64,000 nucleotides of DNA, from positions 3,596,001-3,660,000 of the forward strand of contig OZ220731.1 in the NCBI GenBank assembly GCA_965116785.1. Reading direction: 5' to 3'. How positions within the stretch are numbered: position 1 is the first letter of the stretch; the number at the start of each line of letters is the position of its first letter. A model generated the notes under the pieces. It was not told where the DNA came from. It saw nothing but the letters and a program-made list of their open reading frames with translations, and ran no database searches. The position numbers and the translations under genes are program-made. Below are positions 10,758 to 18,589 of the stretch, piece by piece. Source of the stretch: Bin87 sp965116785. Lineage in GTDB: Bacteria > Chloroflexota > Dehalococcoidia > Lucifugimonadales > UBA3495.

Positions 10758-11564
10758 ATGGACTTTATTGATCGCATTGGCTACGACGGCGGGGCGACGC
10801 CGTTGGAGGAGTCGCTGGAATTCGCCACTGAGCACGGCATCCACTACCTGGACTTCTCGGCCGAAACGGGCGCCAACCGTGTGGACAACTGGCCGGACGA
10901 CCGCCTGCGCGCGGCACGCACCGTGATGGACCAGAACGAAATCGCGGTCACGGTGCACACAGCGTCGTCGGTGAACGTGGCAGAGTTCGCGCCCCACGTG
11001 AGCGACGGCGTGGATGCCTACCTGCGGGGCAACATTGACCTGGCCCGTCGCATCACCGCGCACGGGGTGGTGGTGCACGGCGGGATGCACTTCAGCTCGG
11101 CTATCGACGCCCGCATGGAGGCCGCACGGGACCGGCTGCTGCGGGCGGTGGACTATGCGGAAAGCAGCGGCGTGTCGCTCTTCTTTGAGAACCTGAACTG
11201 GGAACCGGACAACGCCGAGGTGCACTACCTGGGTCACACGGTGGAGGAGTGCCATTACTTCTTCGGCGCCATTCCGTCGGACCGGTTCGGTTGGGCGTTC
11301 ACGGTGAACCACGCCAACCTGGTGCCCGAGGGCATCAACGGGTTCATCGACTCCCTCGACGTGGGACGCATCGGGGAGGTGCGGCTGGCCGACAACACCG
11401 GGGAGGTTGAGGTGCATCTGCTTCCCGGTCAGGGCAACATCGACTTTCCGGCCACGTTCCGCCGTCTGGAAGACGCCGGCTACCGCGGGTACTACACCAT
11501 GGCCTTCGGATCGCTGGACGAGAAGCTGGCCGCCCGGGAGCTGTTTCGAGGATACGGCATCTAG
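10758..11564 (+). CDS. Sugar phosphate isomerase/epimerase family TIM-barrel protein
   Basis: 268 aa. The start at 10758 is chosen because GGAGG lies ten bases upstream and the sequence opens with MDFIDRIGYDGG, typical of the AP-endonuclease-2/xylose-isomerase-like superfamily. Barrel strands carry VVHGGMHF, SLFFENLNW (a likely metal-binding Glu) and HLLPGQGNIDF (a likely metal-binding His). The usual terminal Glu strand reads YYTMAFG, so one canonical metal ligand may be missing or replaced. Probably a cytosolic isomerase or epimerase acting on a sugar or sugar acid. It is co-directional with the preceding hydrolase. Confidence 0.75.
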   Translation: MDFIDRIGYDGGATPLEESLEFATEHGIHYLDFSAETGANRVDNWPDDRLRAARTVMDQNEIAVTVHTASSVNVAEFAPHVSDGVDAYLRGNIDLARRITAHGVVVHGGMHFSSAIDARMEAARDRLLRAVDYAESSGVSLFFENLNWEPDNAEVHYLGHTVEECHYFFGAIPSDRFGWAFTVNHANLVPEGINGFIDSLDVGRIGEVRLADNTGEVEVHLLPGQGNIDFPATFRRLEDAGYRGYYTMAFGSLDEKLAARELFRGYGI

Positions 11565-11769
11565 CCATCCGATCCTCTGCCGCGCAGCATTCAGGCCCGG
11601 GCTTCGACCAGCCAGACGCGGTCAGTAGCGGAATAGTTCCGGCTCGGTGTGGCGGGGTATGCGGAGCCAAATCGCCTGTTCCCTGTTAGACTGGGCGGAG
11701 ACCGACGGTTTCAATAAACGCAGTTAGCGATCCGCTCGGTCGAATTGATCAAGGGGTGAAACGCTCCAC

Positions 11770-12495
11770 ATGCTTCAAACCGACAACCTTCGCCGAGCCG
11801 CCCTGGTCCTGGTATCGATCGGACTGGCGTGGAACCTGGTCGAGGTTGTGGTTGCCTTCTGGGCCGGCGCCCGAGTGGGCAGCGTGGCTCTGTTTGCCTT
11901 CGGTCTCGACAGTATCATCGAGCTTTTCGCCGGCGGGGTGCTGGTGTGGAGACTGCGACAAGAGGGAGAGGAGCACGAGAACGAGGCGGCCGAGCGGCGG
12001 GCGCAACGGTTGGTCGGGATCACCTTCTTTGTCCTGGCGGGGTACGTCGGGCTGCACGCGGTGGTCAGCCTGGGGGGATGGTTGCCCGAGCCGCAGCCGA
12101 GCCTCGCGGGCATCGGAATCGCGGTGGCCAGCGCCGTGGTGATGAGCATTCTCTACGTGGCCAAGATGCGCATCGCCGCGCGCATGCAGTCCCGCGCCCT
12201 GCGTGCAGAGGCGGTGGAAAGCTTGTTCTGCGATCTACAGGACCTGGCCATACTGGTCGGTCTGGGGCTCAACTTCCTGCTCTCCTGGTGGTGGGCGGAC
12301 CCGGTCGCAGCCCTGCTGCTGATCCCGTTCTTCATCAAGGAAGGCATCGAGAATCTCTCGGGGCACCACGACCACGATGATGAACACGCAGATGAGCACG
12401 AGCGTGAGCAAGGGGGCCAATCGGCGCTGGTCTGCTTCTGCCTGAGATGCTGGTATGGCCTGACCACGTGCCGGTTCACCTGCTGCCGAGCGTAG
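11770..12495 (+). CDS. Cation transporter, CDF-like membrane domain with His-rich tail
   Basis: 241 aa with about six hydrophobic segments. Membrane motifs FGLDSIIELFAG and SLFCDLQDLAIL resemble the paired metal-site helices (TM2 and TM5) of cation diffusion facilitators. The usual cytoplasmic C-terminal dimerisation domain is absent. Instead there is a short His/Asp/Glu-rich stretch (HHDHDDEHADEH, about residues 207-218) and then a Cys-rich end. These could bind metal, although the last 25 residues may be an extension past the ancestral stop. Likely exports a divalent metal from the cytoplasm. No operon partner is visible. Confidence 0.7.
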   Translation: MLQTDNLRRAALVLVSIGLAWNLVEVVVAFWAGARVGSVALFAFGLDSIIELFAGGVLVWRLRQEGEEHENEAAERRAQRLVGITFFVLAGYVGLHAVVSLGGWLPEPQPSLAGIGIAVASAVVMSILYVAKMRIAARMQSRALRAEAVESLFCDLQDLAILVGLGLNFLLSWWWADPVAALLLIPFFIKEGIENLSGHHDHDDEHADEHEREQGGQSALVCFCLRCWYGLTTCRFTCCRA

Positions 12496-12878
12496 GCCCA
12501 CTGTCTCGCGGCGATCGCCCGTCGCGCGCCCTGAAGACTTCGGGTTCGCGCTGCGTTACTCCCGGCACGGCCACGATACGGCAGGGCTTGTGCAAAGTCA
12601 CCCTTCAACCCCTTTCCGCTCATCCTGAGCCTGTCGAAGGACGCCCCGATGGTTCGACAGGCTCACCATGAGCGGGACGGGAACCCCGTTTTGAAAAGGC
12701 CCTGGCGGGACGATACTCTGCTAGACAGTGTTCACGCTGTCGGCTAATATTGCGCAGGTTTTTCACCCTGTCGCCGCGGCCCCAATACCGCAGGCTCCGC
12801 GCCAGATCGGTAAGAGGTCGCACGACGGGGTTTTTCTGTGCATTCGACATCCCGCTCTGAGATAAGCCCGACCGACCC
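12496..12878. other. Intergenic gap with a degenerate MITE-like repeat
   Basis: The gap between the CDF-like gene and the TRAP permease holds the repeat at 12582-12705 and otherwise nothing I can support. In particular there is no small DctQ-type permease or DctP-type binding protein, which would be expected beside a TRAP large subunit. Confidence 0.5.
12582..12705. repeat. Palindromic MITE-like repeat (family R1), right arm degenerate
   Basis: It opens with CAGGGCTTGTGCAAAGTC, contains a central hairpin (CCGCTCATCCTGAGCC ... GGCTCACCATGAGCGG) and closes with a decayed copy of the left arm ending GGCCCTGG. The intact relative is at 38917-39050. No convincing target duplication is left around this copy. 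Confidence 0.7.
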
Positions 12879-14381
12879 ATGCTCATCGCCGTCGCATTCG
12901 TCCTGATGGGGGTCATGTTCCTGGCCGGCATGTATGTGGCCGGGGCGCTGGGGTCGCTGGCGCTGATCCTGCTCAACCTGTTCTCGGACAACCCGGTCTG
13001 GAACATCATGGGCAACCGGGCGTGGGAGACCAACACCAACGTCAACCTGGTGGCGATCCCGCTGTTCATCCTGATGGGCGAGATCGTGCTGCGGGGAGGC
13101 TTTGCCGACCTGATGTACCGCGCCCTGTCCCGGTGGGTGGACTTCATCCCGGGCGGGCTGATGCACACCAACATCGCCTCCTGCGCGGTGTTCGCCGCGT
13201 GCGCCGGCTCCAGCATCGCCACCGCCGCCACGGTGAGCCGGGTGGCGTTGCCCTCGTTCCGGGCGCAGGGTTACCAGGAGCGACTGGTGGTCGGCTCGCT
13301 GGCCGCCGGCGGCACGCTGGGCATACTGATTCCGCCGAGCATCCTGCTGGTGCTCTACGGGCTCACCGTGGGCGAGTCCATCGGGCGGCTGTTCCTGGCG
13401 GGTTTCATCCCGGGGATACTGCTGGCGCTGGTGTTCATGCTGATGATCGGCGTGGCGTCGGTAATCTGGCCGGCCATCGCGCCCCGGCAGCAGCAGGGAC
13501 GGTTCTGGACCTGGGAAGGCTGGACGGAGCGGCTGCTGTTCACGGTGCTGATGGTGCCGGTCATGGCGCTGATATTCATCGTGCTGGGCAGCATCTACCT
13601 CGGGTGGGCGACGCCCTCGGAGGCGGCGGGTTTCGGGGTGGCCGGCGCGATGGCCCTGGCGATCATCTACAACTTCGTGCGGCTGTTCGCCGGAAACATC
13701 GCCGGTCTGCTGCTGGGAAGCGGCATAGCCGGCCGGCTGTCGCCGGAAGTGCGGGGAACGCTGGAGGGCTGGCGCGAGCGGCACCGGTTCGATGGCGAAA
13801 GCCTGCGCAACTACTGCCGGTTCATGGGCACGATGACGCTGGAGGCGTGCGGGTCGGCGGCCCGCTCCTCGGCGATGATCCTGTTCATCCTCATGGCGGC
13901 GTTCACGCTGCAGTTCGCCTTCGCCTACCTGCGCATCTCCATCACCATGGCGGAGTGGGTGGCCAGCTTCAACCTGACCACGGTGCAGCTGGTGCTGTTC
14001 CTGGTGGTGTTCTACCTGCTGCTGGGCACGTTCATGGAAGCGTACTCGATGATGCTCACCACGCTGCCGATCATATCCCCGGTGCTGCGGGCCGCCGAGG
14101 TGGACCTGCTGTGGTTCGGGATCATCATGATCATCCTGCTGGAGGCTGCGCAGATCAGTCCGCCGCAGGGACTGAGCCTGTATGTGCTGCAGGGTGCGCG
14201 GCACGACGTGGCGCAACAGGAGGCGGATGCCACGGGTCAGGTGGCTAGAACGGGCACCATCAACGACGTGTACATCGGGGTGCTGCCGTTCATGGCCTGT
14301 ATGGCGGCGGTGATCGGGCTGATCATCGCGTTCCCGGACCTTGCCCTGTGGCTGCCGGACCAGATCAAGGGGCCGAGATAG
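12879..14381 (+). CDS. TRAP transporter large permease (DctM-like)
   Basis: 500 aa, highly hydrophobic with 11-13 predicted helices. The N-terminus MLIAVAFVLMGVMF, the motif IPLFILMGEI and the later IPPSILLVLYG are hallmarks of the DctM/DedA-like large TRAP subunit. The protein uses an ion gradient to import organic acids together with a small membrane subunit and a periplasmic binding protein. Neither partner is encoded nearby, so they must lie elsewhere or the gene is orphaned. A hydrophilic insertion near residues 290-310 separates two helical blocks. No strong ribosome-binding site is visible upstream of the ATG. Confidence 0.85.
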   Translation: MLIAVAFVLMGVMFLAGMYVAGALGSLALILLNLFSDNPVWNIMGNRAWETNTNVNLVAIPLFILMGEIVLRGGFADLMYRALSRWVDFIPGGLMHTNIASCAVFAACAGSSIATAATVSRVALPSFRAQGYQERLVVGSLAAGGTLGILIPPSILLVLYGLTVGESIGRLFLAGFIPGILLALVFMLMIGVASVIWPAIAPRQQQGRFWTWEGWTERLLFTVLMVPVMALIFIVLGSIYLGWATPSEAAGFGVAGAMALAIIYNFVRLFAGNIAGLLLGSGIAGRLSPEVRGTLEGWRERHRFDGESLRNYCRFMGTMTLEACGSAARSSAMILFILMAAFTLQFAFAYLRISITMAEWVASFNLTTVQLVLFLVVFYLLLGTFMEAYSMMLTTLPIISPVLRAAEVDLLWFGIIMIILLEAAQISPPQGLSLYVLQGARHDVAQQEADATGQVARTGTINDVYIGVLPFMACMAAVIGLIIAFPDLALWLPDQIKGPR

Positions 14382-14461
14382 GGCGTTACGGGGTGTCTAA
14401 GGTTCGAATTGGCGCGGGGGTATTCGGGCTGCAAGATTGAGGTTGGTCATCACGTTGGGGC

Positions 14462-14895
14462 ATGAAACGATTAGCCTATCCCAGCGACCCGAGCGACCGA
14501 GAACGGCAACTTCCGGAACCGTTGTTGCCAGCGCCCGAACCGGGCGGCCGGCCCGTCACACATCCTCGGCGTGAGATCATCAACGCCATCTGACACGCGT
14601 CCCGCACTGGGTACGCTTGGCGTTGCGTGCGGCAGGCTCAGGGTCGCCAGGCAAGTCCGGGCGCTGCTGTCATCGATAGACAGTCGGCGAAGACCACTGG
14701 GAAAGCAGGCCAAGAAGGTAAAGGGCCGTAAGCGGCGCATCGTGGTAGATACCTTGAGACCGCTGCCGGCGGTAGCAGTGTGCCGTCGATGTACAGGATC
14801 CGGACGGCGATGGGTTGGCGCTGTCCCGGCTGTCGGGCCGGTTCACCGCATCTGTCGATTGTAGAGGAGACAGGAGGGGTGCAGTCGTGGAGGGA
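14462..14895 (+). pseudogene. Degenerate IS5-family transposase remnant
   Basis: The first frame reads MKRLAYPSDPSDRERQ and then PLLPAPEPGGRP, the classic IS5 (IS427/IS1031-type) N-terminus. An in-frame TGA at 14591 interrupts it, after which HASRTGYAWR continues in the same frame. Most of the middle is deleted. The catalytic-region signature IDRQSAKTTGK follows, then KKVKGRKRRIVVDTL in a second frame and VDVQDPDGDGLALSRL in a third. At least one nonsense mutation, one large deletion and two frameshifts make it dead. It abuts the left flank of the IS110 element. Confidence 0.8.
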
Positions 14896-14969
14896 AAGGA
14901 GCGTGGTTTTGGGGTCGGGTCATCCACAGTTTGGGAAGTGACCCAGGGACCCGGGCAAGGATCAGGAGA

Positions 14970-15002
14970 TCTCACGCGTACCCAGTTTCACAAAAATGTC
15001 AT
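14970..15002 (+). repeat. Left half of dispersed repeat R2, interrupted by IS110
   Basis: CTCACGCGTACCCAGTTTC matches the uninterrupted R2 copy at 25732-25752 (opposite strand). The other half of R2, GCGAGCGCAGCGTGGCAATC, resumes at about 16210 on the far side of the IS110 element. Confidence 0.7.
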
Positions 15003-15004
15003 TT

Positions 15005-15236
15005 GTATGTTGAAGGGGCCCTGCAGATCGGCCAATCTGTGGGGAGAGGGAGGGGCGCGTCGTCTGTCATTGGGTGAGCCTGGGCCCTGAGCCCTGGCTG
15101 CGCCGTCTCGCAGTAGGACACCCCTCCCGGAAGGCGCCCGGCCGCTCCGAACGGATAGACGGGAACGAGACCCGCATGACAAGTGTGGAGAGCCGGGGCG
15201 CCGGCATTATCGCACGGGGTCAGACGGAGGTGACAG
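15005..15236 (+). ncRNA. Candidate bridge-RNA locus in the IS110 left end
   Basis: IS110-type recombinases are guided by a structured RNA from a non-coding end of the element, usually the region upstream of the transposase. This 232-nt stretch lacks a credible ORF and has pairing potential: CCAAT with ATTGG (about 15032 and 15069), and AGCC-GGG with CCC-GGCT (about 15077-15100). The first 138 nt recur at 43115-43252, where stem bases are largely kept and the apical loop of the second hairpin differs. That pattern fits a guide RNA with variable loops. No expression evidence; structure read by eye. Confidence 0.4.
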
Positions 15237-16181
15237 ATGAGCCGAGCCATGGCCGGGATCGACGTGGGCAAAGGTCAACTGGACGTGTCGGTGGACGGGT
15301 GCAAAGCGCGACGTTTTGCCAACACTCCGGCTGGGGTGGCAGGGTTGGCGCAGTGGTTGTGTAGCTGGGAGGGGCCGCTGGCGATCTGCGAAGCCACGGG
15401 CGGGTATGAACTGCTGCTGGTGGAGACCTTGCGCCAGGCCGGGATAGCGGTGCATATCGCCCATCCCAACCAGGTGCGGGATTTTGCCCGGGCCTCCGGT
15501 TACCAGGCCAAGACCGACCGGCTGGACGCGGTGGTGTTGTCCCAGTATGGCAAGGTCTTCCAACCACCAGCCACGCTGGCCCAGAGCGCAGACCGCAGCC
15601 GGTTGCAGGAGTTGGTGGGGCGACGGGATCAGCTGGTGGAGCAGCGGACCCAGGAGAAGAACCGGTTGTCCCAGGTCGGCAGAGCGGGGGCTCGGGGGTC
15701 CATAGAGCGGCACATCCAGTGGCTGGATCAGGAGATTGGGGCCTTGGAGGGTGAATACCGGAAACTGCTGGGCGAGAACCTGGAGTTTCGCCGGCAGTTT
15801 GAACTCTACTGCAGCGTGCCCGGAGTGGGGATACAGACGGCGGCAACGCTGATTGCCTGGCTGCCCGAGTTGGGTCAGTGGGACCCGAAGGCGTTGGCGT
15901 CGTTGTGCGGAGTGGCGCCCTGGTCTCGGGACAGTGGTCAGAAACGGGGCTATCGGGCCACCCGTGGGGGACGCGCCAGGATCAAGCGGGTCTTGTATCT
16001 GGCCAGCTTGGCGGTGTCCCGCAGCAAGGTGGGACTGGGAGCCTGCTACGACCGATTGCGCCAGCGGGGCAAGCCCGGCAAGGTGGCCCTGGTGGCCATC
16101 ATGCGCAAACTGCTCCTGCAACTCAACGCCGTAGCCCGCCGAGGCACCCCGTGGCAGCCCGATCCCCATCCCGTTATCTGA
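15237..16181 (+). CDS. IS110-family transposase/recombinase
   Basis: 314 aa, apparently intact. The N-terminal DEDD RuvC-like domain begins MAGIDVGKGQLDVSV, followed by CEATGGYELLL and later YQAKTDRLDAVVLSQY, carrying the acidic catalytic residues. The C-terminal Transposase_20 domain has CSVPGVGIQTAATL and SLCGVAPWSRDSGQ, with the conserved serine in the APWSRDSG region. The protein binds its guide RNA and recombines element and target. The start is an ATG preceded by GGAGGTGACAG. Intact reading frame and clean ends suggest recent activity. Confidence 0.92.
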   Translation: MSRAMAGIDVGKGQLDVSVDGCKARRFANTPAGVAGLAQWLCSWEGPLAICEATGGYELLLVETLRQAGIAVHIAHPNQVRDFARASGYQAKTDRLDAVVLSQYGKVFQPPATLAQSADRSRLQELVGRRDQLVEQRTQEKNRLSQVGRAGARGSIERHIQWLDQEIGALEGEYRKLLGENLEFRRQFELYCSVPGVGIQTAATLIAWLPELGQWDPKALASLCGVAPWSRDSGQKRGYRATRGGRARIKRVLYLASLAVSRSKVGLGACYDRLRQRGKPGKVALVAIMRKLLLQLNAVARRGTPWQPDPHPVI

Positions 16182-16208
16182 AACACCCTTGACACCCAAC
16201 ACAGATAC

Positions 16209-16233
16209 TGCGAGCGCAGCGTGGCAATCCCGT
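16209..16233 (+). repeat. Right half of dispersed repeat R2
   Basis: TGCGAGCGCAGCGTGGCAAT directly follows the IS110 right end and matches the arms of R2 copies at 28159, 61684 and, inverted, 20140 and 25720. Confidence 0.7.
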
Positions 16234-16377
16234 GCCCCGATCGGTCTTTTTCAGTCAACGAGCTCGCCGCGTCGCCAGGCTCTTCCCGATGCCAGAAGAG
16301 TACGCATCGGGGGACGCGCACCCGGCTCCGGTGCACCGCCCCGCCTGCCGGGACTATACTATCGGTAACACTCCGGC

Positions 16378-18501
16378 ATGAACAGCAGGACGACCCAGAT
16401 GAGCATTTCTTCTACCCCGCCGCCTGGCCCTGGCGACCCCGCCGCACGCGCCCGTTGGCTGCGCGACCAGCTCTGGTTCCACAACGAGCGTTATTACAGC
16501 GAAGATGCCCCGGTCATCAGCGACGGGCAGTACGACGCGCTGATGCAGGAACTGCGCGAGCTTGAGGCCGCCCATCCCGCCCTCCGGACCGCCGGATCGC
16601 CCACCCAGATCATCGGTGGCAGCGCTTCTGATCGCTTCCCCCAGGTCCAGCACCCCATCCCCATGCTGAGCCTCGCCAACGCCTTCGGGCGCGACGACCT
16701 GGAGGCGTGGCACCGCCGCGTCACCGACCTGCTGGACGGCCAGCCCTTCCGCATGGTGGCCGAGCTGAAGATCGACGGTCTGGCCGTCCGCCTCGTCTAC
16801 CGCGACGGCGCCTTCGTCCTCGGCGCCACCCGAGGCAACGGCCAGACCGGCGAGGACGTCACTCCCAACCTGCGGGAAGTGCGGAGCATCCCCCGCACCT
16901 TGCGCGGCGACTTCCCCGCCGACCTGGAGGTGCGCGGCGAGGTCTACCTGCCCTTGGACAGCTTCGAGCGCATGAACGAGGAGCGCGCCCGCAATGGCGA
17001 ACCCCTCTACGCCAACCCCCGCAACACCGGCGCCGGCACCATCCGCCAGCTGGACCCGCAGGTTGTCCGCGACCGCAATATGGAAATCTGGGTGTACAGC
17101 CTGAACGACACCGGTGACGCGCCCATGCCCGCCGGCCACTGGGATGCCCTGAACCGGCTGCAGTCCTACGGCTTCCGCGTCAATGAGAAGAACCGCATCT
17201 TAGACACCGTGGACGAGGTCTGCGATTTCTACGACGACATGCTGCGCCGCCGCCACGACTGGGGCTATGAGGCCGACGGCCTCGTCGTCAAGGTGGACAG
17301 CCTGACCCAGCAGAACGCCCTGGGCTTCGCCGGCCGCGAGCCCCGCTGGGCCATCGCCTACAAATTCCCCGCCGAGCGCGCCAACACCCGCCTGCTGGAC
17401 ATCATCATCAACGTCGGCCGCACCGGCAGCCTGAACCCCCAGGCCATCCTGGAACCCGTCGTCGTCAGCGGCGCCACCGTCCAGCACGCCTCCCTGCACA
17501 ACGAGGAGGACATCCACCGCAAGGATGTACGCATCGGCGACCTCGTCGAAATCGAGCGCGCCGGCGACGTCATTCCCCATGTGCTGGGCCACGTCCCCGT
17601 CCCCGGCGAGGAGCGCGGCCCCGAGTTCCGCATGCCCGACCGCTGCCCCGAGTGCGACACCGCCGTCGTCAAGGAGCAGGGCGACGCCATGCACCGCTGT
17701 CCCAACTCGGCCTGTCCCGCCCAGTTCTTCGAGTCGCTCAAGCACTTCGTCAGCCGCAGCGCCATGGACATCGACGGCCTCGGCGAGCGCTGGTGCCGCA
17801 TCCTCATCGACCGCGGCCTCGTCTCCGACGTGTCCCACGTGTACGGTCTGAAAATGGAGCAGCTCACCGAGCTGGACCGCATGGGCGAAAAGCTGGCCAC
17901 CCGCATCCTCGACAACGTGGAGACCAGCAAGCATCGCCCGTTGGCCCGCATCCTCTTCGCCCTGGGCATTCTCCACGTCGGCGCAGAGGTGGCGGAACTG
18001 CTCGCCGCCCGCTACGCGAGCCTCGATGAGATTGGCGCAGCCACCGCGGACGAACTGACCGAGATCGAAGGAATCGGCCCTCGCATCGCCGAGAGCATCG
18101 TCAGCTACTTCGCCACCGCGAGCAACCAGTCGACCATCGCCGGCCTCCGTGACGCCGGCGTCCGGCTATGGCAGGAACTGGTTCGGGTTGACGAGTCCGC
18201 CCAGCCCTGGAAGGGCCAGACCTTCGTCATCACCGGCACCCTGGCGACCATGACCCGCCGCGAGGCCGAGGGCCGCGTCAAATCCCTGGGCGCAGCGACC
18301 ACCTCGTCGGTCAGCCGCAAGACCAACTGGCTGGTGGCCGGCGAGTCCGCCGGCAGCAAGTTGGCCTCTGCGGAGCGTCTGGGCGTCCCCATCCTCGACG
18401 AAGACGCGCTGCTGGCTATGCTGGACGACCCCGCCAGCCTGGTCAGGGCGTCGGCCGATGCCGGGGATGATGAGGACCAGCAGGGTTCGTTGTCGTTGTG
18501 A
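16378..18501 (+). CDS. ligA: NAD-dependent DNA ligase LigA
   Basis: 707 aa, the usual length for bacterial LigA. Order of domains: Ia domain with HNERYYSEDAPVISD; adenylation domain with the catalytic lysine K131 in AELKIDGLA; OB fold; a four-cysteine zinc site (C423, C426, C441, C446); helix-hairpin-helix repeats near 470-590; and a C-terminal BRCT domain (about 605-690) with SLGAATTSSVSRKTNWLV. It seals nicks in replication and repair using NAD+. The start could equally be the second ATG at 16399 (MSISSTP), which has AGGA eight bases upstream. Transcribed with the following methyltransferase-like gene only if the 88-bp gap lacks a promoter. Confidence 0.96.
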   Translation: MNSRTTQMSISSTPPPGPGDPAARARWLRDQLWFHNERYYSEDAPVISDGQYDALMQELRELEAAHPALRTAGSPTQIIGGSASDRFPQVQHPIPMLSLANAFGRDDLEAWHRRVTDLLDGQPFRMVAELKIDGLAVRLVYRDGAFVLGATRGNGQTGEDVTPNLREVRSIPRTLRGDFPADLEVRGEVYLPLDSFERMNEERARNGEPLYANPRNTGAGTIRQLDPQVVRDRNMEIWVYSLNDTGDAPMPAGHWDALNRLQSYGFRVNEKNRILDTVDEVCDFYDDMLRRRHDWGYEADGLVVKVDSLTQQNALGFAGREPRWAIAYKFPAERANTRLLDIIINVGRTGSLNPQAILEPVVVSGATVQHASLHNEEDIHRKDVRIGDLVEIERAGDVIPHVLGHVPVPGEERGPEFRMPDRCPECDTAVVKEQGDAMHRCPNSACPAQFFESLKHFVSRSAMDIDGLGERWCRILIDRGLVSDVSHVYGLKMEQLTELDRMGEKLATRILDNVETSKHRPLARILFALGILHVGAEVAELLAARYASLDEIGAATADELTEIEGIGPRIAESIVSYFATASNQSTIAGLRDAGVRLWQELVRVDESAQPWKGQTFVITGTLATMTRREAEGRVKSLGAATTSSVSRKTNWLVAGESAGSKLASAERLGVPILDEDALLAMLDDPASLVRASADAGDDEDQQGSLSL

Positions 18502-18589
18502 CAACGGAACTCAAGGGAGAGAGTTCAGAAGGGAGGTTTCAAAGCGAAGAATTTCCAAACGGTGTGGCCGATCCGGCCGGGAGGATACT

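Larger units (their letters stand above)
15003..16209 (+). mobile_element. IS110-family insertion sequence inserted in repeat R2
   Basis: An element of about 1.2 kb with one transposase gene and a 232-nt non-coding left end. The boundaries are inferred from comparison with empty R2 repeats, which run straight from the GCGTACCC motif through TTTCATT to GCGAGCGC. Here that junction is split by the IS. There are no terminal inverted repeats and no obvious target duplication, as expected for IS110 elements. IS110 elements are known to favour repeat targets such as REP sequences. Exact ends are uncertain by a few bases. Confidence 0.75.

Noticed and set aside
14395..14460. tRNA-like GGTTCGAAT stretch.
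   Set aside because: The T-loop-like motif is not accompanied by acceptor, D or anticodon arms at the right distances.
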